Below, piece after piece: positions 37,547 through 49,038 of a stretch of 64,000 nucleotides of DNA; within the stretch, counting starts at the first letter, position 1; each line of letters begins with the position of its first letter. The stretch lies in NCBI GenBank assembly GCA_910574455.1, contig CAJSYZ010000010.1:2136770-2200769 (forward strand), in the 5' to 3' direction. The position numbers and the translations under genes were made by a program. Source of the DNA: Trichaptum fuscoviolaceum (Eukaryota > Basidiomycota > Agaricomycetes > Hymenochaetales > Trichaptaceae). The notes under the pieces were generated by a model, which made no database searches, was not told where the DNA came from, and was given only the letters and a program-made list of their open reading frames with translations.

Positions 37547-38983
37547 ATGCTACTTGCTACCTACGCAACCTGGCTCATTCTTTTATCTACTGCAACTTAT
37601 ACGATATGGGGTAAAGAGGAAGCTTTACAGACGACATCCACCCATACCAACAACTGGGCGGTGCTGGTATCGGCTTCCAGATACTAATTTAACTACAGAG
37701 TATGTTAATCGACGTCGGTTCTATTCCACTAAAATTAAGACTCTGATTATATGTTTAGCATATGTCCAATGCTCTGGGAATGTAAGTAACTGGACGATCC
37801 TCGCTCATCGTGATTGGCGTATCGACCTCTATCAAGTACCGCACGGTCAAGCGACTCGGGATACCAGATTCGAATATCATTTGATGCTCGCGGATGACAC
37901 AGCATGCAATGCACGCATTGCGCAACCACTTTCCCGGTGCCGTCTATGCCAACTCGCGCGTCGACTCGACTTGTATGGTGACAACATTGAAGTGGACTAT
38001 CGCGGGTATGAGGTGACGGTGGAGAACGGTGACGGTGGAGAACTTCATTCGCCTTATGACTGGTATGTTCACTTTAATGCAATGTTAGGTATCCAACTGT
38101 ATTCTATCAGGTCGTATGGACCCATCTGTTCCCCGCTCGAAGCGCTTGTTGACCGACTCCCGGTCCAAAGTCTTTGTTTATCAGACAGGGCACGGCGGAA
38201 ACGAATTCTTGAAGTTCCAGGATAACGGGAAGATCAGTGCATTTGACATTGCGGATGCGTTTGAGCAAATGTGGCAGAAGAAACGGCACGCTCTGACCTT
38301 TCCTTCCTAGAAGCTTGCTCATCATTTGGGTAGATACAATGAAGTGCTCTTCATGGTCGACACCTGCCAAACCAACACCATGTACTCGAAGCTCTATTCT
38401 TCGAACTTCTTGCCATGGGTTCTTCTGAACTGGGAGAACTCGTACTCGGTGAGAAAGCACCCCTGTTGGCTCTGGCATATTGCTGACCTCAAAAAGCACG
38501 AGAACGACAACGAAATTGGGGTAGCAGTAATCGACAGCTTCACACACCATGTCCTGCAGCTCATAGTAGGGATCAACAAGACAAGTCAGGTATCGATGCA
38601 GGACGTGGTATGTCGATGTACATTCATCGTTGAAGAACTTCCTCGGTCTAATGTCATTAGTTCAACACATACAGCTATGAGGCATCCAAGTCGCATGCAG
38701 GCGTACGCTCGGATCTCTTACCTCGATCACTCAAAGAGACACTCGTCACGGACTTCTTTGGTGGTGTCGCGCAGGTAGAGCCTGTCTTTCTCCCGGACGA
38801 CCCACCGAACAACAAAATATCTCTTCGCAAGGCGATGATGAGTCTGTGCACATCGCGGCTAGTAAAGCTGATCCATGGCGAACGTCGGAATGGACGGATG
38901 AGGAAGGCCACTGGCGAAAGTCAAGACTGTGGATTGCCTCTGGCTTGCTGATAATGCTTGTAATTGGTGTTGCCACAAGCTAG
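37547..38983 (+). pseudogene. GPI8: GPI8 (GPI transamidase catalytic subunit) pseudogene, copy 1
   Basis: The most complete of three GPI8 relics. It starts with an ATG and a signal-peptide-like segment (MLLATYATWLILLSTA), then NNWAVLVSASRY. Later exons encode HMSNALG, YRTVKRLGIPDSNI, GDNIEVDYRGYEVTVEN, the catalytic-His region TGHGGNEFLKFQDN, the catalytic-Cys region FMVDTCQTNTMYSK, and a C-terminal membrane anchor WIASGLLIMLVIG, ending at 38983. Introns remain, so it arose by DNA duplication. Lesions: a TAA stop at 37685-37687 where Trp is expected, an acceptor changed from AG to AA (near 37835), a 1-nt deletion near 37880, a 16-bp tandem duplication (38012-38043), small indels near 38410-38430 and a frame change near 38805. 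A functional GPI8 must exist elsewhere, as the gene is essential in yeast. Confidence 0.85.
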
Positions 38984-39676
38984 CGATGGTCTGTCGCTAC
39001 ATCTCCCTTAATGCCTCCTGTATCTTAATATCATTATGTTTATTGCGTTCTTCCCCAAGGACTGAAACTCCTAGGAACGGCCGAGGCTTAATGACTGGGC
39101 ATATTTGCTTCCCTGGTCCAAGTTCAGCAGTGTGCGGGGCCGTATCATCCGGCTGAATATCATAATTGCGATTTCCTTTCATTCTATCGGGAGCGTTTTG
39201 TTTGACCGCGCAGATGCTGGGTTCTTAGCAATTCTATCAGCCTGATCGTCCTCGGAACAAGGAAGAATGGTTTCACGCCGTCTACATACTGGCCAGAAAG
39301 TGACTGCTTCTCTCTTCGATGACTCGCCTTTCATTCTTGGATCAATATCTTTTCTCAACACGTTACTGAGATTCGCACATCCTTTCATACTAGATGTATC
39401 TTATCTGATTCAAGTTACATTGCACAGGAGGTCGTTATGACTCAAAATTTCAAATAGGCTCACAGCACTTGATGCGAAGCAACATGCAGTGCAGCGCTCA
39501 TGAGCGGCTGCTACGTATGCCTCGAGTATGCAATGCGTTGTCGGCTAACATCGGCACTTGTCGAATAAGGGCGCACCAGGCGGCCAAACGATCCCGTCTC
39601 ATACCGGAAACCCTTCAAAAGAAAATACTGATGGGTTTGAGATGCGCACACTACCTCAACCTTCACTCACCCCACA

Positions 39677-40491
39677 ATGAAGGTCGCAAGTGTGTTCGGA
39701 CTCGGCGATTTACTTGCAGCTATGTCTTCTGGACTTCCAGGAGCAAACGCGATTAGCTTTCCCGTGACAAGCCGACCATACTTAATTCCGTTTGCAGTTT
39801 CAGGTCGCCTCTCCACAGCTAACGAATCATACGCTCTTTGGTGCTCTAGATGCTATCCTAGGCGAATCGTTCTGTAAGACTTTCACATATCATGATCCTC
39901 GTACCACGACTAAATCTCTTAACCTCAGTGCGCAACGTCTACATCCTTATCAACTTCGGTGACTTCGTCGACGGTTCCACATCCTCTGTTGCCGATCCAT
40001 ATATTCAACTCCTCCCTACGACAAACCCCGCCCTCGCACACGCCGACTTCGTTACGGCGCGACTCGGTGGCGTAGATAGGACGGCCTCACAGTTGCCACT
40101 TCTACCTCTCAGCCAGGGTAAAGTCTCACCAGAACTGTCTGAAGACGATAACAGCAAGGTAGGGGCAGTTGCAACGGACAAAACCGTCAAGCACGCGGCG
40201 AATACCGTGAAGAAGGGTCTAAAGATAGCACTCTGGATCATTATCCTCATCGTCGTGGTGGCTATCGCCCTCCTTGCTCTCGTTTGCTTCTGCGTGGTTC
40301 GCTCGTGCCGCAGCCGTCGAAGCACGATCAAGTCCGAGACAGCCTTTGTCCCTGCCATGAGCTCATACCAACCTCTCGTGGACCAGAATGCTGCTGCTGC
40401 AGCGCCTTATGGCGGTGAATGCAATGGAGGTTATCCTTCTAAAGCTCCCTACACTGAGCCACACTACCAACATGGCGGTAACTACGCGTAA
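39677..40491 (+). pseudogene. C-terminal fragment of a pepsin-like aspartic protease with membrane anchor
   Basis: Two segments joined by an intron at 39874-39928 encode the end of a basidiomycete pepsin-like protease: FGALDAILGESFLRNVYILI, NFGDFVDG, DPYIQLLPTT, HADFVTARLGG, then a membrane helix (LWIIILIVVVAIALLALVCF), a basic stop-transfer (RSCRSRRS) and a Tyr/Pro-rich cytoplasmic tail ending at 40491. A 1-nt deletion at about 39838 throws the upstream part (SYAL) out of frame with FGALDAILG. Neither catalytic Asp-Thr/Ser-Gly motif is present: the N-terminal two thirds of the gene are missing. It is a gene remnant lying between a GPI8 relic and FunK1 copy C. Confidence 0.65.
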
Positions 40492-40907
40492 GGCTCTTAG
40501 GTGAAGCCTTCTTTCTTTTAATGCTTTCATCCGATATATACTACATTCTACACTTTTTTGCATATACTGTTTGTACAACCGCACATTTGGACGGACAATA
40601 ATCCCTTCACATTGCATTTATCTACCCTGTTATCCGTCTGTCTCACTATCATATAATTTATTTGCTTAAATTGTTTCCTGGGTCGAAATGAAAGTGCTTA
40701 AGATTATTGTCTAATCACGGTAGGGTATAGATGAGTTAATTAAAGTATGTTGTCTTGATTTCTGAATTGAACTCTGTCGACCATCTTTAAAAACATTCAG
40801 ATCGACGTGACTTGATCGCGACGCGTCCGCGTGATTTCACCATTACTACTACTACTAGCTGGCTCTCCGAGACTCAAGCCGCACCAACGCCTCACCTACA
40901 GCCTGAG

Positions 40908-40936
40908 CGTGAACCACACTGTGATTACGACACGTG
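40908..40936 (-). promoter_or_regulatory. Orphan FunK1-type promoter signature
   Basis: CGTGAACCAC at 40908-40917 (one mismatch to the box on the minus strand) and CACGTG at 40931-40936, with surrounding sequence (GCACCAACGCCT, ATCGATCGCATCC) matching the 5' flanks of copies C and H. No FunK1 exon follows on the minus strand; the aspartic protease fragment lies there instead. It is a detached 5' flank left by rearrangement. Confidence 0.6.
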
Positions 40937-41219
40937 TCCATCGATCGCATCCTACACAAACTTGAAGACATGTCATGCTTTTTGCATTTGTATACTGCAT
41001 TAGTCACGGTTCACTACCGGCATGATGAGGAAAAGAGGTGTTTTATGAAGAATCAGTACATTTACTGTGTTGCATCTGATGTCTTAGATCAGATCTGAAT
41101 ACCAAAGCATGAAATACGTGATTGTGATAATTTAATTTGAGAGCATAACGAAAGACAGCATTGCAAATGAAGAACAGTATACAAGGGAAATGCATGGAGA
41201 GGTATAATAAAAACAACTC

Positions 41220-43847
41220 TTACTGGCCATTGCCATCTTCCTCCACAATGGGCTCGGGTTCGTGACTGCGTTTGTGTGGCAATTAATTCAACAGTGACTG
41301 AGTAATAAAGAAGTAAATACGCACGTCCTTGTCCTTTTAGATCTTCTAAGAGGCTTTAACTCTGCTTCTGCTTCGCGTTTAACACCCGTCGCTTTCTTCC
41401 GGAAAAGCTCGGGCTTCAAAGGAACACCATGATCGAATAAGAGGGTCTGGCAGCGCGTCCAAACGTCACGGAATTCCTTATGTATTCCAGGAAACTTTGA
41501 AATGTCGATGGGCTCATGAGGAATCTTCGCTTCCGACTCTTTGTAGTAATTAGTCAATATTGTCTTTAGGGCCAACAGTTCGTCCAGCAGTTCTGTCCGA
41601 TCTTCCCCTAATAGTGTATAGTAGTGATTCTCGGCTTTGCTGGTAAAAGATACGAAAGTCCAACGGGCGTCCACAGCCACTTCCCACCCTGTAAAGAGCA
41701 TATCAATGATATCTTCTCGAGAATCTTGATCCTGGGATTCGACGTTGAGCATAAGGCAGAAGGTCACCCAGAAGATGGACTCCATGTCGTGAATAGCATT
41801 GTGGAAGAACACAGTTTTCGCCGATTTATGTAATGGTTTTGTAGTGTATTTGTACATGCGCTGAATGGTCTCAGCTGCCATGAACAAGGCCGTGCCCTTT
41901 CATAATTATCAGTGATTTAGAACTTGAGCAACAACTACCAGACTTACGGTTTTGACTTCGTGCTCGGCTCCTTTCCCCATCGGTCTCGCATACTCGAAAT
42001 CTGAGAGCAACCCCCGATTTTCGAACAAGTAGATATTCCCGGTGCTGATGTCTCGGTGGACCCATCCAGCCTCGTGAATGTATCGAAGAGCTGTTAAAAA
42101 TGCATCAGCTGAGCTGACCGGCACGTTATAAATGCCTAAATCACGAACCTTCAGTTACATCATCGATGACCTTGACAACGTCCGCCAGCTGGTTCAGTTC
42201 ATGAATCGGTGTGGCAAATTCTTTGTACACCACACGACAGTGATGCATATGACGAACCGCCCTGTGCCTAATTCTTCGTTTTCTGACGCGACCAGATGTT
42301 GCCGGTCCGACGAGAGACTGCGTATAACCCTGACTTATGTAGCAGTACTTTTCCTTTACCTTGGCCAGTGTCTCCCGTTTGTTGCTCTTTGGCTCCACGC
42401 CACGCATCATTACTTCCAATGTGTGATCCACCCGCCCATCAATCTCAACCAGTATCTCCTCCTCGATGGTGACCATATGCTTTCGCACCGTCTCCACAGC
42501 AGCCTCGCCACATTTTTCTCGGACAGCCGTCAGAATATTCTCAGCTATCTTTCCCTCGAGCAACCGACTCACATCCTTCCAGTAGTCTTTCAAGACATAT
42601 AAGATGTCAGGCTTCCCCACTTCGAAGACCACGTACACCCGTGTCCCTCTGCCAATAATGGAGTCCGTCGCGACCTCATCCAGCAAGAACTTCGTCTCGT
42701 ATCTCTTTTCTCCGACATTGAAGATATACTTTCTCACTCCATGTCTCTCAAAGCTCTCTACTGTTGGGTCCCAACCTGTTTCTTCTCCATTCTTTTTTGC
42801 GAAAGCAAATGCCATGAACAGACGTATTAATTTCCTGGGTTCCTGAAGACAAGCCAGAAGTAAGAATCAGGTGACAGAACGAGAAAGTATCATGCACCTT
42901 TTTGTAGTCGAATGTACACTTGAGCAAATCATATCGAGAGGCGAACCATAGAGACATAGTGCTCTTCTCCACAGTAAACCCAGTAACATACCGGCGGCAT
43001 GCATCAGTAGCTAAGATGTGGTGCATTCCGTACATGACTTTGTGAATATTCTAGGAAGAGAAGTGAGAGAAGGACGATCAATAATAAAATGCAGACTCAC
43101 ATCCTCAGTATCCTTATCCGACTCGGCTTTCTTAAATTCCCCAACGCATGCGATGTCGTACCATAAGCTCCCCTTCTCCTTATCACCATCCGCTGGTTCT
43201 TCATCCTTCACAAAGTATGCGTCAGGACGATGTTCTTCGCCTCTCCCACCACGCGGTGCCGTATGCGGTTCCATTTTGAACCAGTGTGTAGCCTCGAGGT
43301 TCGGGTCTTTTGCGTGTTTCTGAACTGATGAGACCACAGCTTTGAAAATATCGGTGAATGGCATAAAATGTGCGTCTTCCTTCTTCCCATCGTTGAATGC
43401 TTTCCAGGCCTCGTCCGGATCAGTAAGATGATTCTTATTCTTGAGATCCTTCACTACAGCATCCATGCAGCCTAAAATTGATTCGGGGACGGAGGGCAGC
43501 AGGTTCGAGAAGAAAAACTCGTCATCGACAACGTCCACATATTGGAAATCTTCTACAAGTATTTTCCGCCGATAATTGAGAGTGCCATCTCGAAAATCGG
43601 CGGTATGACATGACCGAAGAATACTCGGCGTATCTTCTTCTAGGACGTGAGGTTGACCAGTCGGAGGTGTGATTGGCCTTGCGTCTGTTGGAGGCACTCC
43701 TTGTGGTAACGGATCAGAGGATTGTGTCGACTCTGGGACGTCTGTCGGTGCTGTAGTGGTGTTTTGCACGTCAGTGGGCTCGTTCTGCTCATTATTAGCA
43801 ACGCCCATGGTTTCGATGGATGCGTTGAGCGAGTTGTTGATGGTCAT
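41220..43847 (-). CDS. FunK1 fungal-type protein kinase, copy C
   Basis: Six exons (43847-43101, 43050-42898, 42842-42149, 42090-41948, 41896-41325, 41265-41220) give 784 uninterrupted residues. The N-terminal exon has one ESSDP/ARPITPP-type unit. Then come DAYF, LWYDIACVGEFK, the loop IGRGTRVYVV, lysine in YVLKDYWKD, HRDISTGN, DFE (LLSDFEYARPMGKG) and HDMESIFWVTF. It ends with RSKRTRT and the acidic tail EPEPIVEEDG. Exons 1-3 are almost the same as in copy H, including much of the intron sequence, pointing to recent duplication or gene conversion; exon 5 has diverged more. A GPI8 relic lies head-to-head at its 5' side. FunK1 kinases have no assigned substrate. Confidence 0.88.
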
Positions 43848-43904
43848 GGTAGGGAAGAAAGAGTGTGGGGAGGTCAAGTCGCACCAACGCCTGCCTAAGT
43901 ACAG

Positions 43905-43933
43905 CGCGAACCACACCGTGATTGCATCACGTG
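43905..43933 (-). promoter_or_regulatory. FunK1 promoter signature, copy C
   Basis: On the minus strand: CACGTG (43933-43928), 13-bp gap, GTGGTTCGCG (43914-43905), ATG 58 bp later. Spacing is the same as in copies B and H. Confidence 0.65.
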
Positions 43934-43989
43934 ACCACCAAATTGAATCGCCACAACTTGAAGCTTTACATAATCATCTCAGCCTACTT

Positions 43990-45301
43990 ATGCTATGTAC
44001 TCGCTACCTACGCAACATTATGCTGGTTCATTCTTTTATCTTCTGCAGCTACTGCGACATGGAATAGAGTGGTATCTGCACAGACGATATACATCTAATT
44101 GGGCGCTGCTAGTATCGTCTAGGGATGTTAGTTGCTAGAGATTCTGTGCTCATTGTATTTGGCGTATCGACGGTCGACCTCTATATCAGGTACCGCACTG
44201 TTAAGCGACTCGGAATACCAGACTCGAATATCATTTGATGCTCACGGACGACACAGCATGCAATGCACGCAACTACTTTCCCGGTGCCGTCTATGCCAAC
44301 TCGGCGCGTCGCCTCGACTTGTATGGTGACAACATTGAAGTGGACTATCACGGTGGAGAACTTCATTCGCCTTATGACTGGTATGTTCACTTTAATGCAA
44401 AGTTAGGTATGCATCTGATCTCTATCAGGTCGCATGGACCCATCTGTTCCCCGCTCGAAGCGCTTGTTGACCGACTCCCGGTCCAACGTCTTTGTTTATC
44501 TGACGGGGCACGGCGGAAACGAATTCTTGAAGTTCCAGGATAACGGGAAGATCAGTGCATTTGACATTGCGGATGCGTTTGAGCAAATGTGGCAGAAGAA
44601 ACGGCACGCTCTGACCTTTCCTTCCTAGAAGCTTGCTCATCATTTGGGTAGATACAATGAAGTGCTCTTCATGGTCGACACCTGCCAAACCAACACCATG
44701 TACTCGAAGCTCTATTCTTCGAACTTCTTGCCATGGGTTCTTCTGAACTGGGAGAACTCGTACTCGGTGAGAAAGCACCCCTGTTGGCTCTGGCATATTG
44801 CTGACCTCAAAAAGCACGAGAACGACAACGAAATTGGGGTAGCAGTAATCGACAGCTTCACACACCATGTCCTGCAGCTCATAGTAGGGATCAACAAGAC
44901 AAGTCAGGTATCGATGCAGGACGTGGTATGTCGATGTACATTCATCGTTGAAGAACTTCCTCGGTCTAATGTCATTAGTTCAACACATACAGCTATGAGG
45001 CATCCAAGTCGCATGCAGGCGTACGCTCGGATCTCTTACCTCGATCACTCAAAGAGACACTCGTCACGGACTTCTTTGGTGGTGTCGCGCAGGTAGAGCC
45101 TGTCTTTCTCCCGGACGACCCACCGAACAACAAAATATCTCTTCGCAAGGCGATGATGAGTCTGTGCACATCGCGGCTAGTAAAGCTGATCCATGGCGAA
45201 CGTCAGAATGGACGGATGAGGAAGGCCACTGGCGAAAGTCAAGACTGTGGATTGCCTCTGGCTTGCTGATAATGCTTGTAATTGGTGCTGCCACGAGCTA
45301 G
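43990..45301 (+). pseudogene. GPI8: GPI8 pseudogene, copy 2 (mosaic)
   Basis: The signal-peptide region is scrambled by indels. Later parts encode NYFPGAVYANSARRLDLYGD, TGHGGNEFLKFQDN (catalytic His region) and FMVDTCQTNTMYSK (catalytic Cys region), and end in the membrane anchor WIASGLLIMLVIG with a stop at 45299-45301. It shares the 1-nt deletion (near 44235) with both other copies. Its 5' half shares a 14-nt deletion (near 44350) with copy 3. From about 44520 to 45304 it is almost identical to copy 1 (38200-38986), including copy 1's own lesions. It is therefore a recombinant of two relic lineages and cannot encode an enzyme. Confidence 0.85.
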
Positions 45302-45766
45302 CGATGGTGTAACGTACTTGAAACTGAGTGCTCATACAATGCCAGTGGGACTTCGGAAAGGGTCTTTCTACAACTACTCGCCAAAATCAGGAATCAGCAT
45401 CCTACGTTGGCTTCAGGACTTTGGTTTCACTGTTGTCCCTTCTAGTAAGCGCCTCTTTTTTTCGTGTTTCTTTCGTCAGTGATCTTATTCACATAATGAT
45501 ACGAGACTAGTCTAATCAAATAAATGATGCAGGATAGAGATTAGACATAGTTACTTTGGCTGCTCAATTGTAACCGAGGTGCACCTGCAGACAATCGAGT
45601 GGATAATATGATGTGAGCTTAGTATGACAAGCGGAGGTTCCAAAGGATTGGCTTCTTTGCTTTAGGGAATGATGCATTAAGTAAGGGTTAAAATCTTTAC
45701 CAAATAATCAGAAGCTCTGACCATCTGCTTCTCTGATCCCAAGCAAATGGCCTCAGGAAGACTAAC

Positions 45767-45930
45767 AAATGGTGTGAGCATACAGATGGACCATGGCCAC
45801 ATGTTTTTCATCCTGTGAGTTGACGCTCCTCCTATCCGATACCAATCTTGGACAGCATATGGTAATGATGCAAGATGTAAGACAGCGTAGATATAAGGGG
45901 TCCCTCTCGAGAAAGAAAGCCAGTTGCAAT
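45767..45930 (-). repeat. Fragment of an unknown membrane-protein gene, copy 1
   Basis: On the minus strand this encodes a hydrophobic piece with PYIYAVLHLA and MWPWSICMLTPFVSL. It matches a similar piece at 59846-60010 (PYIYAFLHLA). It lies within an ORF of about 137 codons (45677-46090) that has no start or domain I can support. Both copies sit beside FunK1 genes, so they seem to be flank sequence carried along in duplications. The source gene is not recognised. Confidence 0.45.
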
Positions 45931-46261
45931 TTAGCGAGTAGACGGGAATTATTGAGAGAAAATTAGCACACAATGTTCGAAATGTATGTACTGTAGTGAG
46001 TGCGTGTCCACCACATACATACACATGTATACGGAAACTTGAAGGAATTTGCTGGTATCGAGTTATATGTAACTTCAAGTTAGCGAACAAAAGTCTGAAG
46101 CTCGATTCCTGTACTTCAAGTTAGATATAAAAGAACTGTAAATCCCAAATATCAACAAAAATCCAAATACATGTCTTCATACTTTCGACAGCCATCCCTG
46201 AGTCACCCATGACAGCAAATAAAATAAACAATTGAGCATTTCGGAAATGATTTAGGGATAT

Positions 46262-48045
46262 AAAGTACGGTCTCGACTTCTATGCTTGCCGGTTACGTTG
46301 TAGTTGCGTTTCGGCCGGGAGCCTAGGAACTGTGATCACTCCATCAATATATGCTCGACTTCCAAGAGAATGTCTTGCTTTGCCAAGAAACCCTCACAGA
46401 TTTTCCACACACTTATAAACTCCTCGTGTATCCCAGAGAATTTGATGATATCGATAGGACCTTCTGGAAATTGTGCCTCTGATTCGCGATAGTACCGGGT
46501 CAAGACCGTCCCCAAAGCCTTAAGTTTACTAAAGAAATACTTTCCAACGCTATCGAAAAGCTTTTGATACGCTTTTAGGGCTTTGCATCTGCTGGAAAGG
46601 AATATATGCCGCTCTGCACTGGTACGTGCTTCCTCATTGAATAGTTCTTGGACAATCATCGCCCGACATACTTGCGCCGTTTCATCCCGGCAGGCAACGT
46701 CTTTAAGGAGGAAGAAAAGTACCCAGTGGATCGACTCCATATCGTGAACGGCATTATGGAAGAAACTAACATTAAGTTCCTCGTACGAGTCGTCGTATAA
46801 GTAAGTGCCTCGGGCGGCCTCAAATGCCATAAAGTGGAAGGTGCCCTTGATGTCAGAGATTAAGTAAAGCACATACAGAGCAAAGGCACGCACGCACGAT
46901 TAGCACTTCACCACGTTCATACCCTCTTTGTATATTCGAAAATTGCGAGCAGATCCTGCCCTTTGTACTCGTAAACATTCCTTCACCAATGTCGTTATGA
47001 ACCCGATTCGCCTCACGGATATACTTGAGTGCTATAACAAAGTAAAAACCACATAAAAGAAGTTGTGCAAAAGATCTGTACCTTCAGTCACTCCGCGTAA
47101 GACGAAAATTGCTTCTGACATATGTTTCGCCTTGTCGTTCGGTGTACCATATCTCTCGTTCGTGACCACATGTTGATGGCGCATTCTTTGCAAGAACGTC
47201 GGCGCATTCTGTTCCCTGTACATAGTCGCGTGTGCAATCTTTCCATACTGATTGAGACTTTTTAGTCCCTTACCCATATAGCCGCTCATCCTCAGATCAT
47301 CGTTGCCAATGGCCACGGGCAATGTCGTGTGCATCCTCACGTTCAGTGTATGGTCGTCTTGATCCCCTGCTTTGACATTCATCTCCGTCATGATAGAGAT
47401 GAATTGGCGTTCCACAAGCTGTGCAGCGTCCTCGCCATAATCTTTGCGGAGATACTCCAATGTTTCTTTGGTGATGGGGAATTCGAACGAGCGACCTTCG
47501 TCTACCCAGTAGTCTTTCATGAATTGTCCACCATCCTTACTTTGCACGATGACCAAATACACTCGCGTGACTCTCCCAAGTACGCCCGCTGCGTAGTCAA
47601 CCAATACTTTCTTGGACGCGTCAGGGTGCATTCCTTCCTGAATTTCGGGATTGAGTGTAGAATGGAGTTCCATTCTATACGAATGTGCAATCTTGAGATC
47701 TCCATTCCCACAAGCATCCCGGATGGACTCCGCCACTGCTTTGAAAAATCGTACAAAGCACTTGGAGTACTCTTGCTCCTTAGGATTTATGGACTCTTTG
47801 AGCTTTGTGATTTTGCGGCGCGTAAGAGCTCCCGTGCCTCTGAATGCATAAGCCGTTTTCTTGTTCTTGGCAAACTTGTGTACTGAGGAAGAAGTGGGTC
47901 CTTTCTTCTTGAGGTCTCCTTTGACAGCTTTTGGGTCGATATGCTCGAAAACCTTGGGAAGCAGGGAGGAAGAGAAAGAATCCACCGTTTCAAGGACAGC
48001 CGTCTGAGATTCTTCTATAGAAATGTCTAGCATGGTCAGTAGCAT
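46262..48045 (-). pseudogene. FunK1 pseudogene, copy D (chimeric, internally deleted)
   Basis: The ATG at 48045 (or 48033) opens an exon resembling the N-terminus of copies A/E (SSVHK, HSYRMELHST). At about 47620 it runs straight into the middle of kinase exon 3 (KKVLVDYAAGVLG), so the end of exon 1, all of exon 2 and the start of exon 3 are lost in frame. The Gly loop is altered (LGRVTRVYLV) and the lysine is in QFMKDYWVDE. In the catalytic exon (about 46915-47030) HRD is changed to HND, one base is missing after GEG, and DFE has become IFE. Exon 5 (46893-46336) resembles copies B/F (SGIHEEFISVWKICEGF) but ends early, with B-like sequence continuing out of frame to about 46262. It cannot be an active kinase. 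Confidence 0.8.
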
Positions 48046-48098
48046 CTTGAGAGTCGTTCAGGACGGTCATGGTTAGAGTATGACCAACCACTGGCACT

Positions 48099-48134
48099 GC
48101 GAAAACCACAGCTCGATCATCATGACGTCACGTG
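48099..48134 (-). promoter_or_regulatory. FunK1 promoter signature, copy D (degenerate)
   Basis: On the minus strand: CACGTG (48134-48129), 19-bp gap, then GTGGTTTTCGC (48109-48099), which has two extra T compared with GTGGTTCGC. CCAGTG/CACTGG repeats surround it, as near copy A. Confidence 0.5.
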
Positions 48135-48371
48135 CCACCGTGACTGGCACCTGCCACTGCCACGCCAGTGGAATGCGACCCATAATTAGTGGTCTGGTTA
48201 CGAGACTAAGTTCTGACTCTGAAAGTTGATCTCATGTAGATGCTTGACTTGCGAGTCTACTCCGTGGTATATAGACGATGATCATATCGGACGGTGAAGC
48301 TTCATAGACTCGGACGAATTATGCCCAAACTTGAATGAAGTATTGCCAGTGTCCGAGTCTCCGGCCTGAGT

Positions 48372-48549
48372 CCTATAGCCCTCAAAGGTCGGGTCAGAGA
48401 ACTTTTTCAACTTGGCCCTGACCCCACAAACTTTCATTTTTCCTGCCAGTGGTCACCCGGCAGCCTCGGCCTGACCCTCGGGCTCGGGGGTGGGTCAGGG
48501 ATTGGCCCGGGGACACATTGGGCCAAACCCTGCCTTTGAGGGCTATAGG
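48372..48549. mobile_element. Short TIR element (MITE-like), GGGTC family, 178 bp
   Basis: The ends are inverted copies: CCTATAGCCCTCAAAGG at the left and its exact inverse at the right, with weaker matching a few bases further in. The interior is GC-rich, with GGGTCAGG and GGCCCGGG runs, and has no coding capacity. The tips match the larger element at 51744-52412 (GTCCTCAA). It lies between FunK1 copies D and E, in sequence otherwise shared with the 3' flank of copy G (about 56880-57090), so it inserted after the E/G duplication. No target duplication could be assigned because the outermost bases are palindromic. Confidence 0.7.
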
Positions 48550-49038
48550 CCCGACGTCTTTCAACTTGAATTTGTTTACCGCATACTACTCCGCTCTCGT
48601 CACAGACAGAACGTTAAGAGTTATATTTCTCTACCTCGTAGCCCGTGTACTCTTAGCTCTGTTTTCCGGACATTTTTGTGACCCTTTCTGACCTTCACAT
48701 GGGGAGACACGGACTTCCTATGCTCCTGTCCGTTCATTCATGAAATTACAAGTAAATTAGCAAATAATATACATGTACAATATTCTCCCGCATGGAGGAC
48801 ATATGATCAACTACATAGACAAGATATCCAAGAACGTGCTGCATTAGTGTACATGGCAGAATATACAAAGGGGAATGCAGTGATGAAGGAGGAATCCCAA
48901 ACGAACTATACAAGCGGATCAGACTCGGCCGTTATTATCTTCTATTATTTCCTCTAGAGTGAGTTCATGGCTACGAGCGACAAAGGCAATCAGTTCACCG
49001 TCATCTGAGCAAATTGAAGATAGAACAAACACACGTTC

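Noticed and set aside
37554..38225. 223-codon plus ORF over GPI8 relic 1
   Set aside because: It runs through GPI8 introns and out of the GPI8 frame in most places, so it is a chance read-through of a pseudogene.
38107..38550. 147-codon ORF on the minus strand, repeated at 44425-44868
   Set aside because: It is antisense to the GPI8 relics. Its repetition simply reflects the duplicated block, and the encoded sequence has no known domain.
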